NCBI GenBank assembly: GCA_963730115.1 | Contig: CAVSQM010000012.1 | Span: 310,001-374,000 of the forward strand | DNA from: DASQFQ01 sp963730115 | Lineage (GTDB): Bacteria; Actinomycetota; Thermoleophilia; Solirubrobacterales; Solirubrobacteraceae | DNA length: 64,000 nt | Reading direction: 5' to 3' | Part shown: positions 28,190 through 36,526 of the stretch, piece by piece | Layout of the letters: each line of letters opens with the position of its first letter | Position numbering within the stretch: position 1 is the stretch's first letter | The notes under the pieces: generated by a model | The model's database searches: none | What the model saw: only the letters and a program-made list of their open reading frames with translations | Told to the model about the DNA's origin: nothing | Program-made: the position numbers and the translations under genes

Positions 28190-28735
28190 ATGGATACCGG
28201 CCGCTTTCGCATCGGTTCCTTCGTCTGCGCCCTCGGCGGGTTCGGGCTCCTCACGCTCGCGTTCGTGGTCGAGAGGAACGGGGCGGCGGTGATCATGTGC
28301 GGCCTCTGCGTCGCAGGCCTGCTGACCGCGCGCGGGCTCGGCTTCCCGGGCCGGGCGTTGCTGCCGCTGGCAGCCGGCCTGGTCGTGATCCTCTTGATGG
28401 TCTGGAGCGCGCCGCCGCTGAGCGCCTGGGAGACCAGCACGCTCGCGCACCTGGCCGGTGGTGCGCTCGTCGGTTGGGTACTGGCCGACTTCCTGCAGAC
28501 CCGCCTCGGCCGGCCGTGGTGGGCGCTTGCCGTCGTGGCCGGTGTCTGCACGCTCACCGTCGTCTGGGAGATCGGTGAGTTTCTCGGAGACCGCGTCTTC
28601 GCGACCGCGCTGATCCCGAGCTGGGGCGACTCGGCGGTCGACATCGTCTCCGGGACCCTCGGCGGCGCGATCGGGCTGGGCGTCGCCTGGCTGCTGCGAC
28701 GGCGCGCTACACGCGCACGCGCACCCGGTCCCTGA
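28190..28735 (+). CDS. Small integral membrane protein (YjdF/DUF2238-like)
   Basis: 181 residues with five or six membrane helices. The segment HLAGGALVGWV, then VWEIGEFLGDRVF, then WGDSAVDIVSGTLGGAIG resembles the YjdF/DUF2238 and VanZ-like membrane proteins. Function unknown. TACACT seven bases before the ATG suggests a leaderless mRNA. The 3' end overlaps the convergent beta-helix gene by 29 bases. Confidence 0.6.
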   Translation: MDTGRFRIGSFVCALGGFGLLTLAFVVERNGAAVIMCGLCVAGLLTARGLGFPGRALLPLAAGLVVILLMVWSAPPLSAWETSTLAHLAGGALVGWVLADFLQTRLGRPWWALAVVAGVCTLTVVWEIGEFLGDRVFATALIPSWGDSAVDIVSGTLGGAIGLGVAWLLRRRATRARAPGP

Positions 28736-30458
28736 ACACGCGCGTCGCGCCGTTGTGCGCGACGACCGCGATCCGCAGCGTCAGCGTGACGCGCTCCAGG
28801 CCACGGCGCCGGAGCTGCCGCCGGACCTTCCGCTCGAGTGACACCCTGACGACGCGCGTCCCGGCCCTCGCTACGACGCGCTTGCTGCCGACGACGCGAA
28901 TCCCGCCGCGAAGGAGCCGGCCCGTGACCACCGAGCGTCGCGTGATGCGCACGGTCGCCTCCGCGTACCCACGGCCGGTGGTGACGCTCAGCAGCGCGGG
29001 CTTGCGCGGCCTGACGGCACGCGCCGGCGCGGTCGGCGTCGGCGTCGGCCTGGTGGCGCGAGCCGGCGTCGCCGCGGGCATCGGCGTCACGGTCGGGCTC
29101 GGGGTCGGGGTCGGCGCGCCGCGACCGTAGGAGAGGTCGGGGTCGTACTGCGGCAACGGACCCATCCGCATCGCGGGCACCGGATCGTTCGCCGTCTCCG
29201 TACCGGTCATGCTCACCGGTTGCGGACCTCGCTGGACGACCGGGGTGCTGATGCACTTGAGGTTGCTGCTGGAGGCCGTGATGGCCATCGAGGCGATCGG
29301 CCCGGCGAGGATGCACGCCGTCGTGTTCACCTGCACGCGCACGCCGTTGAACATGACCGCCCCGCCGACCGTGTTGCCGGTCAGCGTGTAGCTGCCCTCG
29401 CCACAGCCCGAGACGCTGGAGACGGGACCGGCGGCGCATTCCAGCAAGATGCCCTGGTTCCCCACCTCGATGACGTTCCCGTTCAGCGTCAGCGGCTGCG
29501 CGCGGACGTGCCACACGCGAAGCGGCGTCCGCATGTAGTAGACGCCGGCAGCGTCGCGCCCCTCGCGGAAGACGTTGAACTCGGCCGTGATGCGGCCGTT
29601 GTCCATGTCCGGCGGCAGACCCGAGTAGGGGTAGGGCCCCTGGGTGACGCCGTTCTGGCCGAAGAACAGGCCGGTGTAGCGGCTCCCCTCGAACGTGTTG
29701 TGGGAGGCGGTCGGGTTGCGGTTGCCCTCTTTGAAGGACGCCGTCTCGTTGAAGACCCCGAAGAAGTAGTTGTGGTTCACGACCGGATCGGTGGCCCCGT
29801 AGATCTGCACGCCGTAGTCCATCTGCGCGTCGGAGAAGCCCGGGGTGCCGGCGGGGCTCTGGGCGGCCGGGTCGTCGGGCAGGTACGGATCCCGGAAGTC
29901 GTTGCACTGGACCACCGGCCGGACGGCGTCGTAGATGGAAACGCCCTGCTCGCTGTTGCTCTCGAACCGGTTGCGTTGGATGGTGATGGGGCCGACTTCC
30001 GAGCCACCGATGCCGGTGCCGTAGTAGCGGATGTCGAGACCGTCGACCATCATCCCGCCCCCGCGCACGGAGACGGCGGTGCCGGAGCCGCCGCTGTTCG
30101 CCGTCGCCGGCCGTGTGCCCCAGAGCCGAGCACCGCCCGGGGTCTGCGCCTTCAGCCGGACCGCCTTCGTCACCCTGACCGACTGCTTGCCGTAGTCGCC
30201 GTCGGCCAGCTCGATCGTGTCTCCCGGAGACGAGGAGTTGACCGCTGCCTGGATGCTCTCGCCGGCGGCGACGGCGATCGTCTGCCCTCTGCCGGTCCAG
30301 GCCGGCAGCGTGTCGCAGAAATCCCCTTCATTGGTGCTCGCGGTCGCCGTTGACCCGCCGCCTTCCGCGAGGCCCGCCAGGCCTACCACGACGACAACGC
30401 AGAGCCGGGCGAGCGGAGACAGCGCACGCCCTCTGCGCCCGGTGGACACGCGGCGCAT
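28707..30458 (-). CDS. Secreted right-handed beta-helix protein
   Basis: 583 residues: signal peptide (about 15-40), then a parallel beta-helix domain (about 55-380) with repeated turns (GESIQAAVNSSSPGDTIELA; GITIQRN-like PITIQRNRFESNSEQGVSIY; NHNYFFGVFNETASFKEGNR). After it come a Pro/Thr-rich linker (about 435-480) and a basic Arg/Val-rich C-terminal domain. Families of this fold are polysaccharide lyases, hydrolases or epimerases, so it may trim or modify the exported polymer; catalytic residues cannot be assigned. Probable leaderless promoter upstream. Confidence 0.7.
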   Translation of the reverse strand: MRRVSTGRRGRALSPLARLCVVVVVGLAGLAEGGGSTATASTNEGDFCDTLPAWTGRGQTIAVAAGESIQAAVNSSSPGDTIELADGDYGKQSVRVTKAVRLKAQTPGGARLWGTRPATANSGGSGTAVSVRGGGMMVDGLDIRYYGTGIGGSEVGPITIQRNRFESNSEQGVSIYDAVRPVVQCNDFRDPYLPDDPAAQSPAGTPGFSDAQMDYGVQIYGATDPVVNHNYFFGVFNETASFKEGNRNPTASHNTFEGSRYTGLFFGQNGVTQGPYPYSGLPPDMDNGRITAEFNVFREGRDAAGVYYMRTPLRVWHVRAQPLTLNGNVIEVGNQGILLECAAGPVSSVSGCGEGSYTLTGNTVGGAVMFNGVRVQVNTTACILAGPIASMAITASSSNLKCISTPVVQRGPQPVSMTGTETANDPVPAMRMGPLPQYDPDLSYGRGAPTPTPSPTVTPMPAATPARATRPTPTPTAPARAVRPRKPALLSVTTGRGYAEATVRITRRSVVTGRLLRGGIRVVGSKRVVARAGTRVVRVSLERKVRRQLRRRGLERVTLTLRIAVVAHNGATRVFRDRVRVRV

Positions 30459-30464
30459 CGATCC

Positions 30465-30502
30465 AGCGTACGCACAAAACTCGTGCAGTCAAGATATCTT
30501 GA
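30465..30502 (-). promoter_or_regulatory. Promoter of the beta-helix gene with a perfect palindrome over the -35
   Basis: On the minus strand TTGACT (30492-30487), a 16-bp spacer and TACGCT (30470-30465) form a good sigma70-type promoter that ends six bases before the ATG. The -35 overlaps TCAAGATATCTTGA (30489-30502), a perfect 14-bp palindrome in an otherwise GC-rich window. It lies between two divergent genes, so one regulator could act on both. Confidence 0.6.
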
Positions 30503-30602
30503 TTACACCGAATTCGGGTGGCGCCGGAGGGGGTACCATTTAACTGTTTACGCCATCCAGGTTGGAAGCAGGTCGGGAGTTTTGGAGCAGGATCGAGGCA
30601 CG

Positions 30603-31205
30603 ATGCCGAGCCAGGGTGCGAGTTTCGAGCTCGAGCGCTTCGCGTGGGAAGCGTCCGATCGCTTGGAGCTGAGCGGCAGGTTCATCGGCCTGCGCGAGGT
30701 GTCGACGGCTGACCCGGTGCTGGTCATCGTCGCCGGCGACCGCGTGGACCGCCTGCCGGCCGTTCCCGGGAGCGTCGCCGGTCCGCCTGAGGAGGGCCGG
30801 CGCTGGCGGGCGGCGTTCGCCTGGCACGGCCCGCCCGTCGCCTTCGACGTTGCCGAGCTCCAGCTCGGCTCCGACCTCGTGGTTGAGCTCCCCGAGCCCC
30901 ACCAGAGGCGAGCACGCTTCCGTCGCAAGCTGCGTGACGCCGCGGAGTACGTCGGTCCCGAGCTCCGCGAGGCGCAGGAGCAGATCGAGGCCAGGGATTC
31001 CGAGCTCGGCGCGCTCCGCGACCGCGTCGCGATGCTCGAGCAGGCCCTCGAGGATGCCGATCGGGTGCGCGAAGCGGCACGGGGTGACGCGGAGCGTCTA
31101 CTCGGGCGGCTGAACGGCTTCCGCGAGCGGCCGCAGACCGCGCTCGAGGGTGGCCTCGCTGAGGGTCGGACGTCGTCGACGCCCGCTCGCACCGGAACTG
31201 CCTGA
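30603..31205 (+). CDS. Hypothetical protein with C-terminal coiled coil
   Basis: 200 residues. N-terminal beta-rich domain of about 100 residues (FELERFAWEASDRLELSGRF; VLVIVAGDRVDRLPAVPG) followed by a long coiled coil (about 125-175: RDSELGALRDRVAMLEQALE). No signal peptide or membrane helix, so cytoplasmic; probably a scaffold or assembly factor for the locus. ATG 30603 has GAGG five bases upstream; TTG at 30582 is the alternative. I know no defined function for it. Confidence 0.6.
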   Translation: MPSQGASFELERFAWEASDRLELSGRFIGLREVSTADPVLVIVAGDRVDRLPAVPGSVAGPPEEGRRWRAAFAWHGPPVAFDVAELQLGSDLVVELPEPHQRRARFRRKLRDAAEYVGPELREAQEQIEARDSELGALRDRVAMLEQALEDADRVREAARGDAERLLGRLNGFRERPQTALEGGLAEGRTSSTPARTGTA

Positions 31206-31250
31206 CTCCGGCCGCCGCAGCACCCCGTGAAGCGCAGGCCGACCTCCCCC

Positions 31251-31305
31251 GCTGGGTAGGAGAACCAACCCAGCCGCGGGTAGGCACACCCGCCCACGCG
31301 TGGGC
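31251..31305. repeat. Three contiguous hairpins
   Basis: GCTGGGT...ACCCAGC (7-bp stem, 31251-31274), GCGGGT...ACCCGC (6-bp stem, 31276-31293) and GCCCACG-CGTGGGC (7-bp palindrome, 31292-31305) follow each other directly in the 260-bp gap before the nucleotidyltransferase. The first two share GGGTAGG at the stem-loop edge. No T-run follows, so not a standard terminator; a folded 5' leader or transcription attenuator is possible. Confidence 0.5.
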
Positions 31306-31465
31306 AAAAACACCACCTTGACGATGGCACAGAGCCGCACCAGTCTCGGGGCTGGAGCTGCTTACTGGTGGATCACCCTTCTCGGCCTGGCGACGTACCG
31401 CGCTCACGCGCCTTTTCGGTCACGCGTTCTGACCGCACGACGACCGCGCCGCGCGGCGGAGCTCC

Positions 31466-32524
31466 ATGAGAGCAGTCATCCTGGCCGGCGGGCTGGGGAC
31501 GCGCCTGCGCCCGTACACCACCGTCATCCCGAAGCCGCTCGTGCCGGTCGGCGACCGGCCGGTGCTCGAGCACATCATCCGCTCGCTGGCGCGATGCGGC
31601 GTCGACCAGGTCGACCTGTGCGTGAGCCACCTCGGGCAGCTGATCACCGTCTACCTGGCGAACGCCGATCTGCCACCCGAGGTGGAGCTGAACTTCCACT
31701 GGGAGTCCGAGCCGCTCGGCACCGCCGGCGCCCTGGCGATGGTGCCGGACCTCGAGGGCACGTTCATCGTCATGAACGGCGACGTGCTGACGACCCTCGA
31801 CTACCGCAAGCTGCTTGCCGTCCACCGCGAGCAGGACGCCGCGTTGACCGTCGCCATGCGCAGCAACCCCGTGCACATCGATCTCGGCGTGATCGAGTCC
31901 GAGGACGGCCTGGTCTCCAACTACATCGAGAAGCCCACGCTGCACTACGAGGTCAGCATGGGCATCTACGTCTACGACGAGCGAGCGCTCAGCTATCTCC
32001 CCGACGGCCCGTGCCAGTTCCCGGAGCTCGTCACGCGACTGCTGGAGGCGGGCGAGCGCGTCGCCGCATGCCCGAGTGACGCCGATTGGTACGACATCGG
32101 CACCCTCAACGAGTACGAACGCGCGGCCACCGACGTGGAGCGGTTCCCGGACAAGTACGGCATGGAGCCGCTGCGGTTCCCGCCGCCCGCGCCGCGCCCC
32201 CGCCCCCGCCTGCGCCCGTGCCTGCGCCAGAACGCCGGCGTGGCGACGGTGCGCCGCACGCCGAGCCGACGCTGGACCGCCCGCCACGCCGGCGTGGGGA
32301 CGCGGTTCGCGCCGTCGTCAAGCGCATGTTCGACGTCGTCGTCGCCACGCTCGCGCTGGTGGTCCTGTTGCCCGTCTTCCTGTTCGTCGCGCTGCTGGTC
32401 GTGCTGGACTCACCCGGGCCCGTCTTCTACCGCGCCGAGCGAACCGGCTTCCGTGGCCGGCCGTTGCGCATGCTCAAGTTCCGCAAGATGCGCGTGGACG
32501 CCCGGGGGCTCGCTCTCACCTTGA
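31466..32524 (+). CDS. Sugar-1-phosphate nucleotidyltransferase
   Basis: NTP_transferase fold: MRAVILAGGLGTRLRPYTTV (nucleotide-binding signature), IPKPLVPVGDRPVLEHIIRS, GTAGALAMV, FIVMNGDVLTTLDY, and DWYDIGTLNEYERA at the end of the domain. Activates a sugar phosphate to NDP-sugar. Only the first 240 or so residues (to about 32190) look like the family. Beyond that the frame runs through a Pro/Arg-rich stretch and overlaps the sugar transferase for about 200 bases, which is implausible for separate genes. Either the true end is near 32.2 kb after a frameshift, or the two are one fused protein. Confidence 0.8.
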   Translation: MRAVILAGGLGTRLRPYTTVIPKPLVPVGDRPVLEHIIRSLARCGVDQVDLCVSHLGQLITVYLANADLPPEVELNFHWESEPLGTAGALAMVPDLEGTFIVMNGDVLTTLDYRKLLAVHREQDAALTVAMRSNPVHIDLGVIESEDGLVSNYIEKPTLHYEVSMGIYVYDERALSYLPDGPCQFPELVTRLLEAGERVAACPSDADWYDIGTLNEYERAATDVERFPDKYGMEPLRFPPPAPRPRPRLRPCLRQNAGVATVRRTPSRRWTARHAGVGTRFAPSSSACSTSSSPRSRWWSCCPSSCSSRCWSCWTHPGPSSTAPSEPASVAGRCACSSSARCAWTPGGSLSP

Positions 32525-33069
32525 CGGGCGATGAGCGCCTCACGCGCCTCGGCGGGTGGCTGGTGCGCACCAAGCTCGACGAGCTTCCTCAGCTCTGGCA
32601 CGTGCTTCGCGGCGAGATGAGCCTTGTCGGCCCGCGCCCGGAGTCGCCGAGCCACGTGGAGCGCGTCCGGCTCGAGTATCAGGAGATCCTGGACGTCCGT
32701 CCGGGCCTCACCGGCTACAGCCAGCTCGCGTTCGCCGAGGAGCTGTGCATCCTGGATCCGCAGGATCCGCAGGGTCATTACTTCAATGCGCTGCTGCCTC
32801 AGAAGGTGGCGCTCGACCGTCTCTACGCAAGTCGCTTCGGCACGCGCCGCGATCTCAAGATCATGATCGCGACGATCGCGACGCTCCTCCTCAGGCAGCC
32901 GGTGGCGGTCAACCGCAAGACCGGGGCGCTGTCGCTCCGCCGGCGACCCGTGCGATCCGTGGAGCCGGAGCCGGCCGCGCAACAAGAGGCGGCCCTGGTG
33001 GCCGGCGCCGCGTTGATGCCGTCGCACGCGGTCGCCCCTGCGGCCAACGCTCCTGCGGACCCCAGCTGA
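32326..33069 (+). CDS. Undecaprenyl-phosphate sugar-1-phosphate transferase (priming enzyme)
   Basis: 247 residues from the ATG: one N-terminal membrane helix (FDVVVATLALVVLLPVFLFV), then the polyprenyl-phosphate hexosyl-1-P transferase catalytic domain: SPGPVFYRAERTG, MLKFRKMRVDA, GGWLVRTKLDELPQLWHVL, GEMSLVGPRPE and RPGLTGYSQL. Starts polysaccharide assembly by loading the first sugar phosphate onto undecaprenyl phosphate. The frame is open upstream through a Pro/Ala/Arg linker that faces the nucleotidyltransferase. The last 40 residues are Ala-rich. Confidence 0.88.
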   Translation: MFDVVVATLALVVLLPVFLFVALLVVLDSPGPVFYRAERTGFRGRPLRMLKFRKMRVDARGLALTLTGDERLTRLGGWLVRTKLDELPQLWHVLRGEMSLVGPRPESPSHVERVRLEYQEILDVRPGLTGYSQLAFAEELCILDPQDPQGHYFNALLPQKVALDRLYASRFGTRRDLKIMIATIATLLLRQPVAVNRKTGALSLRRRPVRSVEPEPAAQQEAALVAGAALMPSHAVAPAANAPADPS

Positions 33070-33078
33070 CCGCGGACT

Positions 33079-34077
33079 TCAGGCGAGCCGGGAGCCGGGG
33101 AAGCCGAGGAGTGCCTTGCCGTAGACCGAGAAGCGCATGTCGCCCTCGATCGATGCGCGCTCAAGGCGAAATGGGCTCGTCCCGCGCGGCGAGAACCCGC
33201 GGATGCCCAGCGCGCACTCCAGGATGCCGGCCTGCACGAGCATCCGCTCGTGCGCGCCTGAGCAGCGCCGCCCGAACGGATACGAGAAGGCGAGCGGCGC
33301 GACTTCGAGCTCGGCGCTCAGCCGCCTCGCCGGCTCGATGATCTCGGCCCGCACCCCGTCGTCGTCGAGGCGCGCGCAGTCAGGGTGCGTGTGAGTGTGG
33401 AACCCGACGGCGTGGCCGTCGGCGACCCAGCGCGCGAGCGCCTCCCTGGTGAAGTAGGGGCGGTGCTCGTCCAGGTAGTCGCCCAGTGGAGGCATGTCGC
33501 ACGCCGCCCAGAGCGCGTCCACCAGCTCCTCCTTGCGCCCCATGTCCCATCGCATCGCGGCGCTCAGGAACTCACTCGCGTCGCGGATGCCGGGAGACCC
33601 CACGCTCTCCATCAGCCGGTTGTTCGCGGAGACGTAGGTCTCCTCCGAGCGCAGCGCCCGGATGGCGCTGAGCTTGTTGCGCCACATGAGGCCCTGGTTG
33701 TCGAGCGTCGAGGTCAGCACGAACGTCGTCGCCTTCACGCCATGCGCGTTCAGGACCTCCAGCGCACCGGTTCGGACGAGGTCGAAGCCGTCGTCGAAGG
33801 TCACGGCCAGCCTCCGGCACGCCTCGTCGCCGTCCGTGTTGTGCGCCAGCACGTCCGACAGCGACGCGAACTCGAAGTGCCGCCCGAGCGTCGTGAGGTG
33901 CTCGTCGAACTGCTCCGGGGTGAACGCGGGCCCGAACGCCACGAGGTGGTGCGCCGACGGGCCGACGTGGTGGGCGAAGACGATCTTCGTCCTGCCCTCG
34001 AGGGACCGTCGGGTCAGCGGTGCGACCGGCCCGAAGCGCGCCAGGGCAGCGGCGGAGCGCCGCAGGGCGGCCCTCAT
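33079..34077 (-). CDS. Polysaccharide deacetylase (NodB-like)
   Basis: 332 residues. CE4 motifs: LAVTFDDGFDLVRTGAL (TFDDG, catalytic and metal Asp), GFHTHTHPDCARL (metal His pair), and FSYPFGRR (motif 3). No signal peptide, so likely cytoplasmic, acting on lipid-linked or nucleotide-bound sugar, or an adaptor. Opposite strand to its neighbours, with 26 bases to the next gene's start. Confidence 0.83.
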   Translation of the reverse strand: MRAALRRSAAALARFGPVAPLTRRSLEGRTKIVFAHHVGPSAHHLVAFGPAFTPEQFDEHLTTLGRHFEFASLSDVLAHNTDGDEACRRLAVTFDDGFDLVRTGALEVLNAHGVKATTFVLTSTLDNQGLMWRNKLSAIRALRSEETYVSANNRLMESVGSPGIRDASEFLSAAMRWDMGRKEELVDALWAACDMPPLGDYLDEHRPYFTREALARWVADGHAVGFHTHTHPDCARLDDDGVRAEIIEPARRLSAELEVAPLAFSYPFGRRCSGAHERMLVQAGILECALGIRGFSPRGTSPFRLERASIEGDMRFSVYGKALLGFPGSRLA

Positions 34078-34103
34078 AGGATCCCGGCGGAACGGACTCG
34101 ATC

Positions 34104-35213
34104 ATGGCCACGCTCAAGATCCGCCACCTGACGTCGGTTCACGGCATCCGCGACCCGCGGATCTTCCACAAGGAGTGCAAGAGCCTGGCCGGCCTCGGCC
34201 ACGACGTCGCGCTGATCGCCTGTCACGACCGCCCCGAGGTCGTCGATGGGATCCGCATCGTGCCGATCGATCCGCCCAGGCATCGCTTCGACCGCGTGGT
34301 GCGCGTGGGCCGGCAGGCGTATCGAGCGGCGGCGCGTGAGCGGGCGGACGTCTACCACTTCCACGACCCGGAGCTCATGTGGGTCGGGGTGCTCCTGAAG
34401 CTCGGCGGATCCAAGGTGATCTACGACGTCCACGAGGACCTGCCCAAGCAGATCATCGGCAAGCCCTACATCCCGGCATGGGCCAGGCCGCTCGTCTCCA
34501 GGGCGGCGGCGATCGCGGAGAAGCTCACCGCGCAGATGCTGGACGGGATCGTGGCGGCCACGCCGACCATCGCACGCAGGTTTCCTGCGGACAAGACGGT
34601 GGTGGTGCAGAACTTCCCCGAGGCATCGTTCGCGAGCATCGACGCGGGCGCCACGCCGTTCGCGGATCGATCCGACGCCTTCGTCTACACGGGAGGCCTC
34701 ATGGAGGTCCAGGGCGTCCGCGAGATGGCCGAGGCGTTCGCCCTGCTCCCCGCGGGCATGACGGGCACGGTGGCCGGCACGTTCCACGTGCCGGCGCTCG
34801 AGGCGCAGGTCGCCGCGATGCCGGGTTGGCGCCGTGTGCGCTTCCTGGGCCAGGTCCCGAGGGCCGAGGTCTTGCGTGTGATGGGCGATGCGCGGTGTGG
34901 TCTCGTCCTCAACCATCCGACCGTCAACTACGTCGAGGCGTACGCGACCAAGATGTTCGAGTACATGGCGCGCGGGCTGCCCGTGGTGTGCTCCGACTTC
35001 CCTCTCTGGGTCGACATCGTAACCACGGCCGACTGCGGCATCACGGTCGATCCCCGCAGCCCGCGGGCGATCGCGGACGCCATCCACCTGCTGGCCGGTG
35101 ACGCGGAGCTCGCGCGCCGGCTGGGCGAGAACGGGCGGCGTGCCGTCGCCGAGCGGTTCAACTGGGAGGCGGAGCTGAGCAAGCTCGAGGCGCTCTACCG
35201 GAAGATCGCATGA
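34104..35213 (+). CDS. Glycosyltransferase family 4
   Basis: 369 residues, GT-B fold. ADVYHFHDPELMWVGVLLKL and KVIYDVHEDLPKQIIGKPYI in the N-terminal domain, then FVYTGGLMEVQGVREMAEAF and NYVEAYATKMFEYMARGLPV (E-x7-E) in the C-terminal domain. Adds a sugar during repeat-unit assembly. ATGA overlap with the following deacetylase-like gene. Confidence 0.87.
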   Translation: MATLKIRHLTSVHGIRDPRIFHKECKSLAGLGHDVALIACHDRPEVVDGIRIVPIDPPRHRFDRVVRVGRQAYRAAARERADVYHFHDPELMWVGVLLKLGGSKVIYDVHEDLPKQIIGKPYIPAWARPLVSRAAAIAEKLTAQMLDGIVAATPTIARRFPADKTVVVQNFPEASFASIDAGATPFADRSDAFVYTGGLMEVQGVREMAEAFALLPAGMTGTVAGTFHVPALEAQVAAMPGWRRVRFLGQVPRAEVLRVMGDARCGLVLNHPTVNYVEAYATKMFEYMARGLPVVCSDFPLWVDIVTTADCGITVDPRSPRAIADAIHLLAGDAELARRLGENGRRAVAERFNWEAELSKLEALYRKIA

Positions 35214-36526
35214 CGCTCCTCGTCGACGTGCCCCCCGGCTACGAGCCCGAACGTCGCTACGTCCTCGGGGTCGTCCTCTCCGACTGGCTGGGGCTGGACT
35301 GGCAGCTTCGCCCCGCCGATCGACGCGATGTCCGGATCACGCTCGCCGAGGAGCCCGACGGCCGCTCCGTCGTCCTCCCCGACGTGCTGTTCGCCACGCC
35401 CCGTGAGGACTGGCTGACCGCAAGGTCGCTGCCCTCGGTCCGGATGGCGGAGGATCTGCCCGTCCTCTACGGGTCGGCGCAGGCCGAGGTCGACGTGTTC
35501 GGCAGCGCCTTCTTCATGCTGACGCGCTACGAGGAGCTCGTGGTCGCCGATCGCGATCGGTTCGGGCGCTTCCCCGCGGCGTCCTCGATCGCCAGCCGGG
35601 CCGGTTTCCTCGGCGTCCCGCTCGTCGATGCGTATGTCGAGTTGCTCTGGGACGCCCTGCAGCGGGCCTGGCCCGGACTGCGGCGCAGACCGCGCGCGTT
35701 CGAGGTGACCCTCACGCACGACGTCGACGATCCGCTCGCGACGCTCGACCACAGCCCTCCCGTCGTCGTCCGCCAGCTCGCAGGCGACCTCGTCAGGCGC
35801 CGGGATCTCCGGCTGGCGAGCCGACGGCTGCGGTCACTGCCGGGCGATCGCCGCTTCGATCCGCACAACACGTTCGAGTTCCTGATGGACGTCAGCGAGC
35901 GCCACGGGCTGCGCAGCGCGTTCTACTTCCTCGCCCATCGCGACCAGCGGCCGCGCGACGGCCGGTACCTGTTCGAGCATCCGTGGGTGCGGTCGTTGAT
36001 CGGGCACATCGGCCGCCGCGGTCACGAGGTGGGCTTCCACCCCAGCTTCTCCACCTATCGCGACGCCGCGCGCACGCACGAGGAGTTCACGCGCCTGCTG
36101 CGCGTCGCCGAGGGCGAGGGCGTGCAGCAGGAGCACTGGGGCGGCAGGCAGCATTACCTGCGCTGGGCCAACCCCGAGACGTGGCGCAACTGGGATGCGG
36201 CAGGGTTGAGCTACGACTGCACGCTCGGATACTCCGAGGCGGTGGGGTTCCGGGCCGGAACGTGCCACCCGTACCGCGTGTTCGACCTCGTCCAGCGACA
36301 GCCGCTCGACCTGTACGAGCGGCCGTTCCAGGTGATGGACGTCGCACTGATGACGTCGCTGGCGCTGTCCCACGAGGCTGCGTTCGACGCGGTCATGGAC
36401 ATCGCCTCCACCTGCCGGCGCTACGGGGGATCGCTCGGCATCCTGTGGCACAACAGCGGGCTGCTGCGAACCGAGCACGAGAAGCGCTGGTACGCATCGC
36501 TCGTCGCGGCGCTGAGCGCGTCCTAG
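35210..36526 (+). CDS. DUF7033-type N-terminal domain plus polysaccharide deacetylase-like domain
   Basis: 438 residues. The first about 150 residues match the domain that precedes many deacetylase-like proteins of capsule loci (VDVFGSAFFMLTRYEELVVA). Then VTLTHDVDDPL (metal-binding HDVD instead of FDDG), FYFLAHRDQRPRDG, VGFHPSFSTY and LYERPFQVMDV. Likely a deacetylase or related barrel enzyme acting on the polymer. Overlaps the preceding glycosyltransferase by 4 bases and the convergent FemAB by 4. Confidence 0.78.
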   Translation: MTLLVDVPPGYEPERRYVLGVVLSDWLGLDWQLRPADRRDVRITLAEEPDGRSVVLPDVLFATPREDWLTARSLPSVRMAEDLPVLYGSAQAEVDVFGSAFFMLTRYEELVVADRDRFGRFPAASSIASRAGFLGVPLVDAYVELLWDALQRAWPGLRRRPRAFEVTLTHDVDDPLATLDHSPPVVVRQLAGDLVRRRDLRLASRRLRSLPGDRRFDPHNTFEFLMDVSERHGLRSAFYFLAHRDQRPRDGRYLFEHPWVRSLIGHIGRRGHEVGFHPSFSTYRDAARTHEEFTRLLRVAEGEGVQQEHWGGRQHYLRWANPETWRNWDAAGLSYDCTLGYSEAVGFRAGTCHPYRVFDLVQRQPLDLYERPFQVMDVALMTSLALSHEAAFDAVMDIASTCRRYGGSLGILWHNSGLLRTEHEKRWYASLVAALSAS

